DNA from: Plutella xylostella
Lineage: Eukaryota; Arthropoda; Insecta; Lepidoptera; Plutellidae
Reading direction: 5' to 3'
NCBI RefSeq assembly: GCF_932276165.1
Contig: NC_063997.1
Span: 8,070,001 to 8,134,000 of the forward strand
DNA length: 64,000 nucleotides
The notes beneath the pieces were generated by a model. That model searched no databases and was not told the DNA's origin. It was given only the letters and a program-made list of their open reading frames with translations. Shown in pieces: positions 48,430 through 60,257 of this stretch. Position numbers and translations under genes: made by a program. Each line of letters starts with the position of its first letter. The stretch's first letter is position 1.

Positions 48430-50030
48430 CAAATTAATATGACACAGTAACAGTAACACAAGATCAATGTACAAACAGGAACTATCAAACACTGATCAAC
48501 TTGTATTTACATAGGTACGAGTAGAAATACAAAGAATTACAATAGTAGGATGGTTTTCCTGTTCAAGGGGGTACTCTAGCATATGAAAAAAAACAGCTAC
48601 GCTTGCTACGATTCTAACTGTTTGCTTTAAACCGATTAACAATTTGTATACGAACATTCTTAATCTACCATACTGATCGTTTGTTTATTATTCCGTCTGT
48701 CATATTACCATAATGTCACAAGTTGTAACAACAACACAACACAACGTACCAACATTCTTAACATTCATCCATGTACTTACATATTTATGTATCTTTTATG
48801 CAATAAAGTACATAGTAAAAATAAAAACACTTATTCCAACTTTAGCTAATTCCACTGTACCTCTTACACAATCAAAAGTTACGATATTACGTTTACAAAT
48901 TTTCATTGATTTCCTTAATAATTTGTCAAAAGCCATTAACTAATACGACAGTATTATCAGCCGAAATCAATAAAGGGTAAAACCATACTATTAACTACTT
49001 AATACATATTATTTTTATACAAAAAAAACACTTACTTTGTCACCACAGACCGAACTCGCAGCACGAGCATATATTTTCTTTTTTTGTCACATTTCTAACA
49101 TTCAATCACTTAAAATAAGATCTATATTTTCAAGGGTCTTTATAAATTAATTGTTTAGTTACGTGAAATGAATTAAAATGTTGTTTGTTTGTGAAACATC
49201 ATCATGAAAACGACCAACGCGGCGTAGCTGGGTGGCTTTCAGTGGCCGACTGAAAAATAACACGAATTCACCAACTTAGTTTGGTTTAGGGATGTGCTGT
49301 GGTGGAAAAAGTTTTTTCGTGAACGCTTAAGGTAAGTTTAATACTGAATATGTTAGCTCAACTTAACATTTTTAGTTATCTAAAATATCTAAATAAAAAA
49401 TGTTTGTAATTTATCTATGTTCATTGTTCATTTCCTATAGAAAATAGGCATGACATTAAAAAACTATCATGGATAATTTTTTATTAATTTATAATTTCAC
49501 TCAATACCTATATACCTATATATCTCTACATAGTACCTAGGTAGTTAAAAGTAGTATAGCATTATAGGGTGCTTATAAATAGTTTTTTATTATGTTGACA
49601 AACATAGTGGAGTAAAATGATAATAATATTCTGGGTGAAACCTATTCAGTGAAAATCTGTAACTACGAGTATAAGAATAAATCCAAAAACCTTGCGTTTT
49701 AGGTATTTTAATAATTTACAAAATTTTCAGTAAAGAATATAAAATAATAGAGTTATAAAAAGTGTCCCAACCCTACTCGTGATTGGGCTCTGGTTGAACG
49801 AGGGGGCGGGGAAAAGTCGATACGTATAGCTCAAATATGCCGTTTTGTATGCTATTTTGTACCCTATTTAACAGTACCATAAGGTGCAATTAACACGCAT
49901 TAAAACCGTACATGTTGTTAAAGTTGTTATATGAATAACAGGATGAAAAACGGTGACACTCATTGCACATTGCAGCTTAATTACGAAAAAAAATATCATT
50001 TCATTAACGATATCTTAATACGAACAATGT
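48430..50030. other. AT-rich sequence without recognised features
   Basis: Upstream of the first recognised claudin-like exon. The true first exon or promoter of that gene could lie here or beyond, but no start codon with a matching splice phase was identified. Confidence 0.4.
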
Positions 50031-50037
50031 TAATCTA

Positions 50038-50189
50038 AGTGCCCATTTCTCCATAGTCGGTTAGAGCATAACCAGGGAGTAGTGGTTGACTTTTTACACA
50101 TCTGTCATGAATTTTATATGGAGATGACGTTTAATTTATAAATCAATCCCTGTCGGTTAGATAACCGGCTATGGAGAAATTGGCACTAA
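50038..50189. mobile_element. MITE with AATTTCTCCATAG arms
   Basis: AGTGCCCATTTCTCCATAGT at the left is inverted at the right (CTATGGAGAAATTGGCACTA), with the GGTTAGA subterminal motif on both sides. About 152 bp, non-coding. Confidence 0.8.
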
Positions 50190-50715
50190 ACATTTTATTA
50201 TTAAAGGAAAAAGTAGCAATGTTCATAGTTTCATGGGTATTTTCGAACGAAGCACGATTCAGGACGCCCCATTCTTTAAGCCCATTTGATTAGGTAAGGT
50301 TTCTTTTCAAAAGTTACTACTTCAAATACTTTTCCGATAGTAAACTTAGTTATACAATTTGTAGAGTAAAACAACAATCACGCAACCCTGTACGAGCATC
50401 GAGCAGTATAAATACAGGTACCTAAGCCCGAAACTAAATTCGCGAAAAAAAATATCATTCTCCCTAGTAAAAAGTCACCTGACTAACAAAGTTTCTATGA
50501 AATTTTTTATTTTTTTTGTCGCGAATTTTGAAATTCTGATTTCAGTTTCGGGCTTAGAATATACCATGCTGCACATGTAGGTTTCGGCTTAGTATACCCT
50601 TTTTGCAACACCCTGTATAACTGCTCAAAAAAAGTTTCAGGATTGATCGAGCTTTTGGTTGCACAGTCCTGTGTCGCGAGCATAGGATTCGATACTATTT
50701 TCGAATCTACACGAA

Positions 50716-50831
50716 GGGTCACTTTTACCAAACGCTAAACGTATTTAAATCAAATTTTAAATACAATTTGTACTAACTGACAGACGTATGACAGGCTACT
50801 AAATACGTTTAGCGTTTGGTGAATTTCCACC
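50716..50831. mobile_element. MITE family B, copy 1
   Basis: Arms ACCAAACGCTAAACGTATTTA and its inverse enclose ACTAACTGACAGACGTATGA. Total about 116 bp. A second copy lies at 60130-60257. Confidence 0.85.
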
Positions 50832-53740
50832 TAACATATGGAAAAAACAAATGTCACTTTTGGAACTAACTTTGCCTTACATTTCGACAGTGACAGTTGA
50901 CGATACGCAACGTTAACGGAGGATCGAAAGCTGTGCTCGCGACTCTGTAGTTTCATTGTAATTTTACCCTAAAAAAAAACTAAATCTCGTGCTCCTGCGC
51001 TCGATTGCACGAACCTCGTTTCTTGTCTAGCTGGAGTGACCGTGCAGATGCCCTCTGCTTCAGTAGACACGTCACCGGTTTTAACATACATATAACGTTA
51101 TTAATGTTTTCTCAATTTAAATAATTGTTTTAAAAAATGTGGTAAAAATCATAGCCATAGGCGAGGTGTACCTTGGTAATGTTATAAAAAAAATATCGTC
51201 ATAAGGAAATTTTCTTGTTTCTAGGTCAGCACGAAGTGGGCACTCACTGAACTTTCATAAGTTCGGGAGGGTAACTTTAACTTGACATAAAACCAGCAAA
51301 TGAGAACTGTCATGCTATCGGCATGTATAATACAAAGAGGATCGAATCGCTATAGAGCTTCCACTATGTTATTGTATTTTTGACATTTCCTTATGTCTGG
51401 TAAGTATCATTGGTTTTCCTTTGCAGTCGTCAAATATGTATGGGATTACGAATGTCAAAAAACCAATAATGTAATGGACAGAGTAGCGTAGCAGTGCTAC
51501 GAAACTTAGTTTTTCGTAACATAGAGTGACCCCTCTGAGTTTCCCGTTATGTAAGTACGATAATTCACTAGCAGCTGCCTTCCTTTGAGTATAAAAAGTT
51601 CAAGCTGTGGTGAAAGTATATATTATTTATCATGCTTTTATACAGACTGAATTGAAATATTACTATCAACAACTATTAAAACTTATTATCACCTATACCT
51701 AAATTATAAAATATCTCTCGTGGTAGGTTCAAAATTGAACAATTAATAATATTATAGTTTTTTGAATTAGCACAATCAGCTGAAAAATCCGTTTTTCCTT
51801 TTCAAAACATTGATGTACCATAACAGCGCCATCTACTCATTTAAACGCACACCGGAACTTCATGGTTAACTGAGTAGACTCAGAAAACTTTCAGCCGTTC
51901 CTGAATTTCAATGCCTTCTTCGTTTGGAAGGTACTATATTAGATAATTATCTGAACCAGCAATAGATGGCGTTGTTCAACTTTTATCTAACTACTTCGCG
52001 AGCAACGCGGAATATGACTGGAATTATATTTATAAATCATTTATTTAAATTTTCACCATTGACCGAAAATTAAGCCAACTTAAAAAAAATAATGTAATTT
52101 TGCCCTTCTGATACTATTGAGGTAAAAATATGACAGATACTCGAACTTCATTAGACAAACTTAAAGGTACTATTTAGTCTCAACATAGAACGGTAAAGTA
52201 GACGATGTTCTGTTTTCAAAAGATACATGATTGCTCTCTCGGACACCTCCTCCTCCACAAATATCTTGAGGATTTGTCGGATGTCAGGTTGCTGTTTTAC
52301 AAGCTATACTTACATGAAAGTATACTTACCTACTATAATTTTAAATTATGCAATAAAACTATAAATAATTTTAAAACATTTTAAAAGAGAAATGAAGTGC
52401 AAAGTAGTTAGGTATTTTATAATCAATAGGAGAAGGCACCAAGAAAAGCACGTCTTGAAAAGTTATCGAAAACTTTATTCCGAGGGCATTTTAATTCTTC
52501 TCCCTCCACTTGGGGGCAAAGTGATCTAAGCTTCGTGCCGTTTTCGAGTCAAGAATAACAATCTGTTTTATTGATACCTACATCTTTGACTTTTAGGTAC
52601 TTACTAACCGCTGTCGGTTTTCCCAAGACCGATTTTGTTTACAGCAAAATCTCGCTTTGTAGGTACGATCTATAAATTGATTCGTTATAGGTATTATACT
52701 TACATTTCGCATCCACATATAATCTGGCTGCAAAAAAGAAACGTTAAAATGCAAAGGATGGAGCTAAGCTATGGAGAGTTATCAGTTCTCACCGTTTCAG
52801 ATCAATGGCAGTAAAAGCTAGCAGACAATCGGCCATGTCCCAGTATCTCCTTGTTTTGGTCCAGCCGCGGAACACCAGTGATATACTGCCCAATCCCTTC
52901 CCGTTTGCTGCTTTTTAATCTGTGATTTATGATGTACGACCACGGTTTAGAATAGCTACAATAAAACCCATAGAGGGTAAGAAAATGTACCTAAGTTTTC
53001 TTTTCCGCAACCGTTGCACGTTATTCATGTAATTGTTCATGAACTGTGAATTACTATGGTTATGTCTGCCTACCAAACCTCACGACACAGGCTCTGCCTA
53101 GTGTAAACTTTACTGAAATTTCATATGCTCTACAGTTTGTATCCTAGAACAACGGTGACTCGGGTGTACTAAATTATTAGTATACTCACATTGGTTCAAT
53201 ATTTCCCACTTTGTATTTGTCACTGTCCATTGTTTATACTGACATTGGTGTGTAATAAACTATTTTTAATTCAACCTATATTTATAAAATAGGTACGAGC
53301 CTATAAGTAAAGCCCCTTTGATTCGTGAGTGGCGTTCCTAAATCCAATAGGCAATATAGGCAGGCAGGTGGGAGTATAGATTGGAGTAAATCCGTTGTTT
53401 GTTGCAACAAAATATAAAATGGCTTCGGAAATTAAATTAATCCGGCAACCCGCTTTGGGCGAGCGAAAACAGCTTACAGAACGGGAATTAGTTATTGACG
53501 AGGGTTCAACGTGGGAAAATGTGCTTTTGTAACCCTTTTCTGTAAAGGCATGAAAGAAAATAAGCTAATATAATAAGCAGATAATTCTGTGATAAGCTTA
53601 GTTAAAATCCAGGGCGGGACCATCGATATTGTTACGAGTTTGTGGTTTCGAAGTTCTATAGTTTAATTGTCAATGCTTCAGAATGCTATCCGATGATATA
53701 CGGGCCTGAAATTCCAGTACACTGGCCAACTCTTCGTACT
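50832..53740. other. Non-coding AT-rich sequence
   Basis: No gene recognised. The words CATAAGGAAAT near 51200 and ATTTCCTTATG near 51386 are inverted relative to each other and may mark an old element, but the boundaries are unclear. Confidence 0.4.
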
Positions 53741-54183
53741 ATCATCTTTGCCCGCGCGGTTTGCCGTTAAAATTGCACGAGTTAACTCTCCATCATATAA
53801 ATTAAAAATATAGTCATTTATCAAATAATAAAGTCAAAAACTTATTTGCCTACAATCATTAACACTAAAGTAAAGTAAAATTAAAGTACTGGGTGGTAAA
53901 TATCTCGATTAAAGTGCTATAGTGATCGAAAATTCGAAAATATCCAACTGCGGGTGTGAAGATAAACACCGCGGTACGCCGTGCGGCAGTAAACAACTCT
54001 CGCCGCTACGCGTGGGACGCAGCGTCGATATTTGCCCAGCAGCCCTCCAGCCGATGACTCAGTGACGCCAGAGCGGGTTTGTTATAGATTAAGCCGCGTA
54101 GAAGCGAATATAACTTTGCACTGACGTGTCTTGCCTCTGCGAGGAAACCCGAATTTTGTCTTCACGGCCCACTAATTGGAAGT

Positions 54184-55221
54184 ATGAATGGGAGTAAAGC
54201 AGTTATTTGCAAGCACTGCAACGACAATATTTCCGATGGCGCACTGTGTTCGGCTTGCAAAAATCTCTACCATCTAAATACTTGTGCCAACATTACTGAG
54301 ACGGGATGGAACAGACTTGGATCCCGCCAAGCGGGCTGGAAATGTCCCCAGTGTAAGATAACTAAATCTCCAAGCATTAGTCACTCGTTACCCACGGCTC
54401 TCCCTTCGACTCCTACGCAGCAGGTAGTACACGAGGATCGAGCTTCAACTGGCGAAATAAATGGACTGGCATCGGAGGTTCGCCTCCTAACTCAACAGAT
54501 CACCTCACTGAAGACGAAGTTAGAGGAAGCCACGATATCCCTCTCACGCTGCAACGAACGCTTGGAGGAACTTGGAGGCTTTATGGTATCAGCTGATCAA
54601 CGCCTGAAAAAACTAGAGTCCCGGGAGATTCAGGTCCTAGAATTACAGGCCACAGTGACGGAACTAAAGCTAAACCTAAATACACAAGCTCAAAATCAGC
54701 TCAAAAATGAATTAGAACTTTCTGGGATCCCTGAGCATGCTAATGAAAACCTCCACCATGTGGTGCTAGTTGCCGCCCGCAAGGCGGGAGTGTCACTGGC
54801 AGATCAAGATATAGACTGGATAAGTCGCGTAGGTCCACGACGCCCTTCAGCCACACCTACTGCCAGTGATTCAGATATTGCAAGCAGGCTCCCTCGCACA
54901 ATTGTAGTGAGAATGCTCCGTCGCTCGAAACGGGATGAATTTATCAAAGCGTTTAGAACCCGCAGGAGTAAGTTAACGAACAAAGACCTAGAAGTGGACG
55001 GACCAACACTCAAAATTTTCTGCAATGAGCGACTCACAAAGGAAAACCGCATGTTATTTCGTGAGGCAAGAGTTCGATCCAAGCAGCACGGCTACGCCCA
55101 TTGTTGGTGCCACCATGGAAACATATTCGTGCGACAGCGGGAGGGCAAGCCCTCTAAACAGATTCAGACTCGAGATGACCTGGATCGTTTGCTACCTTGT
55201 ATTACTGAACCTCATGCTTAA
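54184..55221 (+). CDS. Retrotransposon ORF1 protein with PHD-like zinc finger
   Basis: 345 residues. An N-terminal PHD-like finger (CKHC, CSAC, a His, a Cys, CPQC at about residues 9-57) is followed by a coiled coil at about 90-180. The C-terminal part (RTIVVRMLRRSKRDEF, KIFCNERLTKENRMLF, GYAHCWCHHGNIFVRQ) resembles the L1 ORF1/baculovirus FP RNA-binding fold. The expected role is RNA binding and nucleic-acid chaperoning. It has the same domain order as the ORF1 at 40539-41564 but low sequence identity. Confidence 0.8.
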   Translation: MNGSKAVICKHCNDNISDGALCSACKNLYHLNTCANITETGWNRLGSRQAGWKCPQCKITKSPSISHSLPTALPSTPTQQVVHEDRASTGEINGLASEVRLLTQQITSLKTKLEEATISLSRCNERLEELGGFMVSADQRLKKLESREIQVLELQATVTELKLNLNTQAQNQLKNELELSGIPEHANENLHHVVLVAARKAGVSLADQDIDWISRVGPRRPSATPTASDSDIASRLPRTIVVRMLRRSKRDEFIKAFRTRRSKLTNKDLEVDGPTLKIFCNERLTKENRMLFREARVRSKQHGYAHCWCHHGNIFVRQREGKPSKQIQTRDDLDRLLPCITEPHA

Positions 55222-55575
55222 TAATAAGTGCTATACAGTTCTAGCCAGTAGATTATTTTTAATTTGGATATTTCCACTATTTCTTTTCTCTTGTACAGTT
55301 CCCGTCTCTTTGTATTATCACGTATGCCATTATTATGATAGTACATTCCTAAATATATACCTCTATTATGCTTATATAATATATAAAACAGCTGTATGTA
55401 TCTGTTATTCTTCTCGTATATTTATATATATAAATAATAAAGATAAAGACCAAAAACTATTTAAGATGCTTCTTACCTTGATATATGTAATTTGCCAATC
55501 GTTCGTGACAAAACCCAAACTCTTCGTTTCAATTGCGTCCGTGAAGCATCACATCGTAATATTATTTCAAATAAA

Positions 55576-58527
55576 ATGATATTAAACGAATTTTGTGATG
55601 ATTTAGACTCGTTAAACATTTCATGTCACGAAATAATAGAAGCTGAGCTTTGCGAGACAATACTGACACCAAATTACAATTTCAAACTGTTAAGTTTTAA
55701 TATAAGAAGCATCAATAAGAACTTTGATAATTTTCTGGTCACACTTCAACGCCAAAAAATCACTTTCGATGTTATTATATTGACAGAGTGTAGAATATCA
55801 GAATGCTCAAATATACCTAGTTTTCCTGGTTACAACGCACACCGTACCAATAAGATAATTAACCAAAATAGTGGAGTTGTGGTATATGTTAGAGAAAACT
55901 GGAACACAGTGGTCACTGAGCCATGTTTTGAGGAAGCAGACTGTTTGGCTATTGATATACCTAATATATTATCTATAATCGCGATATACAGATCTCCGTC
56001 CTTCAAACAAACAAATACATTTCTTGCTGATCTCTCATCTCAACTGGAACGCTTCAGCGGTAGTCCTAATTTAATCGTTGCAGGTGACATAAATATTAAT
56101 ATATTACCTAACGAAAAAGAAACACCAAATATCGAATATCTCTGCTTAACTGCCGAACATGGTCTGCTACCAGCAATCACCAAAACAACTAGAGGTCAAT
56201 CATGTCTGGACCACATATTTGTAAGATCCCAGTGCTCTTCTACTGCTCTAGTTTATAGGACTGATGTGACAGATCACTCTATGACAATGCTTGGTCTTGC
56301 CACTAAGAAATTAAATGCGCAATCTATTAAACGTAAAAGACTGAAAAGGGATTATGAAGCAATTAAAGTGGCCCTAAATAACACCGACTGGAGTGAACTT
56401 TATAACCAAAATGATGTGAACGATGCTGTAAAAATATTCACTGAGGTTTTGACGAATATCGTTGAAAAACACACATCAATGGTAGTTATCAGTCGCTCGA
56501 AATTTAATTTGACTCCATGGATCACTCCAGGCTTAATGAGGTGTATGAGACATCGTGATCGTCTACATAACAAAGCCAGGAAAAGTCCAAATAATCCCAT
56601 CCTCCAGATAACATACAAGAGATATCGAAACTTCTGCAACGAATTACTTCGAAAAATTAAAACAGAATATGAATCCAAACAATTAAAGGACAGTTGCGGT
56701 CAACCTAAAAAACTATGGAAAGCAGTCAAAGAAATCTGCAGTCTCTCTCGAGCAAATAAAGATCCGGTTGAGTTATTGAACATAACAGGTACATCTACCC
56801 CTGCCCAATCTCTTGGATTATGCAATGAATTCTTTACTAATGTTGGACTAGATTTGGCCAATAACACTCTGGACTCCTTGGGTACCACTGAAACTGAGCT
56901 TGCTTCTTCAATCAAAGTTGATAACAGCAGTTCAATAGACTCGATATTCCTGGAACCCACAGACTTTGTCGAAGTAGAAGGACATATAAGGCATCTACAA
57001 ACTACCAAGGCACCAGGAATCGATGGTCTGGGCAATATTCTTATTAAATCCATTGGGTCATGTATAATTGAACCCTTGACACACATTTATAATTTGAGTA
57101 TTGCTTCAGGTGTTTTCCCAACGGAATGGAAGGTCGCTGCAGTCATACCAATACATAAAGGGGGACCCAAAGACATGCCTGATAAATATAGACCCATATC
57201 ATTACTTGGAGTATTTTCAAAAATTTTAGAAAAACTTATTAATAAACGGCTTGTAAAATATCTAGAAACGAAAGGTCTAATATCCCCACGACAATTTGGC
57301 TTTAGGAAAGGTATGTCGACAGAGGATGCAGTGTCTTTACTTGTAAAAATTGTTTCCGGTCACCTAGATAATAACAAAAAGTGTGTGGGTATATTTATCG
57401 ACCTCGCAAAGGCTTTTGACACCATTTCCATACCAATACTTCTGAAAAAGCTAGAAACCTTGGGCGTACGCGGGGTTGCTTTAGACTGGTTCCGGAGTTA
57501 TTTGACCAACCGAAAACAATGTGTGAAAGTTGGCGAACACATGAGTACACTACTCGATACCCGTTTTGGTGTTCCACAGGGGAGTATATTGGGTCCGACG
57601 TTATTCATCCTCTACATGAACGACATCCATTCGCTAGCCGTTACAAATGCAAATTTATTATGTTATGCTGACGATACTGCAATAATTTTTCATGGTGACT
57701 CGTGGGACCAAACCTTTGCAAATGCTGAAGCTGGTATGGAACTGGTGGCAAAATGGCTGCAGACTAACCTACTAACCCTTAATACCAATAAAACCAAATA
57801 TCTGGCATTTCGAATTACTCAGGCTTCGCAAATTCCTTCGAACAAAGAAATAAAAGTACATATCTGTAACCATACTGACTCTATGTGTGTTTGTGAGGGA
57901 ATAGCGAATGTCAAAGAGATTAAATACCTTGGTGTTATAATAGATGAAAAGTTAAACTTTCAGTCACATATCAACGCACTGTCTGCCAGAATCAGAAGGA
58001 TTATACCCATTTTTAAGCACCTCAGACATGTAGCTACCCTGGAACTACTGAGAACCATATACTTTGCTCTGTGTCAATCTCTTATAGTATACTGCATATC
58101 CTGCTGGGGCAGTGCCCATAAATCAAGTTTGATAGTAGCCGAAAGAGCACAACGTTCTGTCTTAAAGGTATTACTGAAAAAGCCGCGTCGATATTCCACA
58201 AAAACGCTCTATGAGGAAATGACAGTTCTAAGTGTACGTAAGTTATTTATTTTAAAATCCTTCATTACTGCATACAGGCACACTGTAAACTCAAATAATT
58301 ACGCGGACATCCTAGAGAAACGTGTGTTTAAAATTCCTTTGCCTAAAATTAAAACTGCTTTTGCAAGGCGTTTTGCACCCTTTATAACAGCTCACATATT
58401 TAATGAAATCGCCAGGCAATGTAATATCAAACATTTATCCGATAGAGAAGCCAAAGTGGTAGTCCTGCGCTGGTTGACCGTATCATCCTACTCCGATGCA
58501 GAGAACATGTTAATGTGCGTTTATTAG
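55576..58527 (+). CDS. Retrotransposon ORF2: endonuclease and reverse transcriptase, intact
   Basis: The ATG at 55576 is preferred over an upstream in-frame ATG at 55492 because the conserved region starts soon after it. This gives about 983 residues. The AP-endonuclease domain has SFNIRS, LTECR, AIYRSPS, AGDININI, CLDHIFVRS and TDHSMT. The reverse transcriptase has YRPISLLGVFSKILEKL, QFGFRKGMS, IFIDLAKAFDT, PQGSILGP and the catalytic YADD. YLGVIIDEKLNF and a C-terminal segment with LIVYCISCWG follow. It nicks target DNA and primes cDNA synthesis there. All key residues looked for are present and there is no stop or frameshift. Confidence 0.9.
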   Translation: MILNEFCDDLDSLNISCHEIIEAELCETILTPNYNFKLLSFNIRSINKNFDNFLVTLQRQKITFDVIILTECRISECSNIPSFPGYNAHRTNKIINQNSGVVVYVRENWNTVVTEPCFEEADCLAIDIPNILSIIAIYRSPSFKQTNTFLADLSSQLERFSGSPNLIVAGDININILPNEKETPNIEYLCLTAEHGLLPAITKTTRGQSCLDHIFVRSQCSSTALVYRTDVTDHSMTMLGLATKKLNAQSIKRKRLKRDYEAIKVALNNTDWSELYNQNDVNDAVKIFTEVLTNIVEKHTSMVVISRSKFNLTPWITPGLMRCMRHRDRLHNKARKSPNNPILQITYKRYRNFCNELLRKIKTEYESKQLKDSCGQPKKLWKAVKEICSLSRANKDPVELLNITGTSTPAQSLGLCNEFFTNVGLDLANNTLDSLGTTETELASSIKVDNSSSIDSIFLEPTDFVEVEGHIRHLQTTKAPGIDGLGNILIKSIGSCIIEPLTHIYNLSIASGVFPTEWKVAAVIPIHKGGPKDMPDKYRPISLLGVFSKILEKLINKRLVKYLETKGLISPRQFGFRKGMSTEDAVSLLVKIVSGHLDNNKKCVGIFIDLAKAFDTISIPILLKKLETLGVRGVALDWFRSYLTNRKQCVKVGEHMSTLLDTRFGVPQGSILGPTLFILYMNDIHSLAVTNANLLCYADDTAIIFHGDSWDQTFANAEAGMELVAKWLQTNLLTLNTNKTKYLAFRITQASQIPSNKEIKVHICNHTDSMCVCEGIANVKEIKYLGVIIDEKLNFQSHINALSARIRRIIPIFKHLRHVATLELLRTIYFALCQSLIVYCISCWGSAHKSSLIVAERAQRSVLKVLLKKPRRYSTKTLYEEMTVLSVRKLFILKSFITAYRHTVNSNNYADILEKRVFKIPLPKIKTAFARRFAPFITAHIFNEIARQCNIKHLSDREAKVVVLRWLTVSSYSDAENMLMCVY

Positions 58528-58855
58528 CTATTTATTATAATATATATTATATTATTCTTTTATTATATCTGTATCTATGTATTCCATATGTTATATATAT
58601 TGTACTTTTGGCATACGTAATTACTTATATTTTTATTTTTTATATGCATGCCTAAATAATTTTAATACAACAAATCTTTTTATTTTGCGTCCTGCGTGAC
58701 AAACTGTGTTTTACGGCTTGTTTTTGTGTAAGTTCGAACCTGATCTCTCACGATACAGGTGTTACCTAGTGTGAGGATCACAGTGTGTTGTTATTTAAGT
58801 TAAACTTTTAAATTTTAATAAAGATTTTTTCATTTTTTCATTTTTTTCATCTCTC

Positions 58856-60129
58856 GTGCTCTAATTTCTAAACTTACTTAGTTATTACAATACCTGTATT
58901 TCAAACATAATGTTTATGAAAGTATCTGGAACATTCTCCACATTACAGCACGCACAACGGCAGAGATATGCAAATCTCTCGCGGATCCTAGGACGTTATG
59001 AGCATAGTTCGTTAGTGCTAAATCTCCCAGATTGTGTAGCAAACACACCTATATGGCAATGTTCTTGGGCATTTGCAATGTAAATATAGTGCATCAGGAT
59101 TCCACACACATTCCCTGCCCAGATCGAATTCTAGTAATAACCGAACTAGAGTAAACAGGGCGGCGCTTTTGCCGGTCGCTGGGACACAAACAGACAAAAA
59201 TATACGAAAATCTTAAATTCTACACACTTACATACAAAACATACAAACTTGACTTACTTAGTAATTATAATTTTACAATGTTTTGACAAAATTGAAATGT
59301 TATCCAAAAGAGGGTCAGATTGAATTGAGACTCAGTATTGAAATTACATACTCAATTAAAAACCCTACACGAGTTCGAATTTCATAGTTTTTATTTAAAT
59401 TTAATGTTTTGTTTGTCACGTGACCTTTTTATAGGTAAGTTAAATTAATTAAGTAACTTAAGTTTGTCTTACGATCATTAAAATCTTTTCGGAACTTTTA
59501 TTAATTTATTATGCTTATTTATCAGCTTCATTAGTAGAATCGGCTCCGCAGCGAGCAACTAACAACTATGCAGAATGAGCGGCGTCCTCGGGACATTTTG
59601 AATACATTATGTTGTTCCGCCAAAAAATAAACCTCCATCCCCATTGTATCTAACACTTTCCATAATGTATACTTTGACATTTTAACCGACTAACGGAATA
59701 AGAGTGGCGTTATTACGTAAAATAATACCCGTAGAAAGTTACTGGATAAATCAGATTACACAGAAGACTGTAGTTTTGACAGGCCTAAATTTAAAATAGG
59801 AGTGACACGCACCTATTATTGTAAATGTTCTCAACAAAAGCTTGTCATAAGATTGATTTCTCCTTGTACAGTGACGACGAGGTGCGGTGCTCTGCAACTT
59901 CGCCATCAAACCCGTTTACATTTCAATTTGAACCCTAATGACAGTTTGCGGTTTGGGTAGTCAGCTGTGCGCCGACCCGCGTTGTCGATTCTACATAAAG
60001 TACAGTATAAGTGGCCAAAGAACTACTCTTTTTAAAGTGAAAAGATGTCTTCTAGCTATATAAGTTGAGAGAAAATTATGCATTTAAGTATACACTTGTG
60101 GCTTTTGATACTTTATATAGTAATCCTTA
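58856..60129. other. Non-coding sequence
   Basis: AT-rich with some GC-richer patches near 58970 and 59560-59600. No gene or clear repeat recognised. Confidence 0.4.
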
Positions 60130-60257
60130 GGATCACTTTTACCAAACGCTAAATGTATTTAAAATTGTATTTAAATCAAATTTTAAATACATTTTGTACT
60201 AATTAACAGACGTTTGATAGGCTACTAAATACGTTTAGCGTTTGGTGAAATTCAACC
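60130..60257. mobile_element. MITE family B, copy 2
   Basis: Same arms (ACCAAACGCTAAATGTATTT and its inverse AATACGTTTAGCGTTTGGT) and same interior as 50716-50831, with a short internal duplication of TATTTAAA. Confidence 0.85.

Larger units (their letters stand above)
53900..58855 (+). mobile_element. Apparently intact CR1/Jockey-type non-LTR retrotransposon
   Basis: A GC-richer 5' UTR of a few hundred bases (start not resolved) precedes ORF1 at 54184-55221 and ORF2 at 55576-58527. The 3' UTR is about 300 bp and ends in TTTTTTCA repeats at about 58826-58850. A 3' end made of short tandem repeats rather than poly(A) is typical of CR1-type elements. Both ORFs are uninterrupted. Confidence 0.85.
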
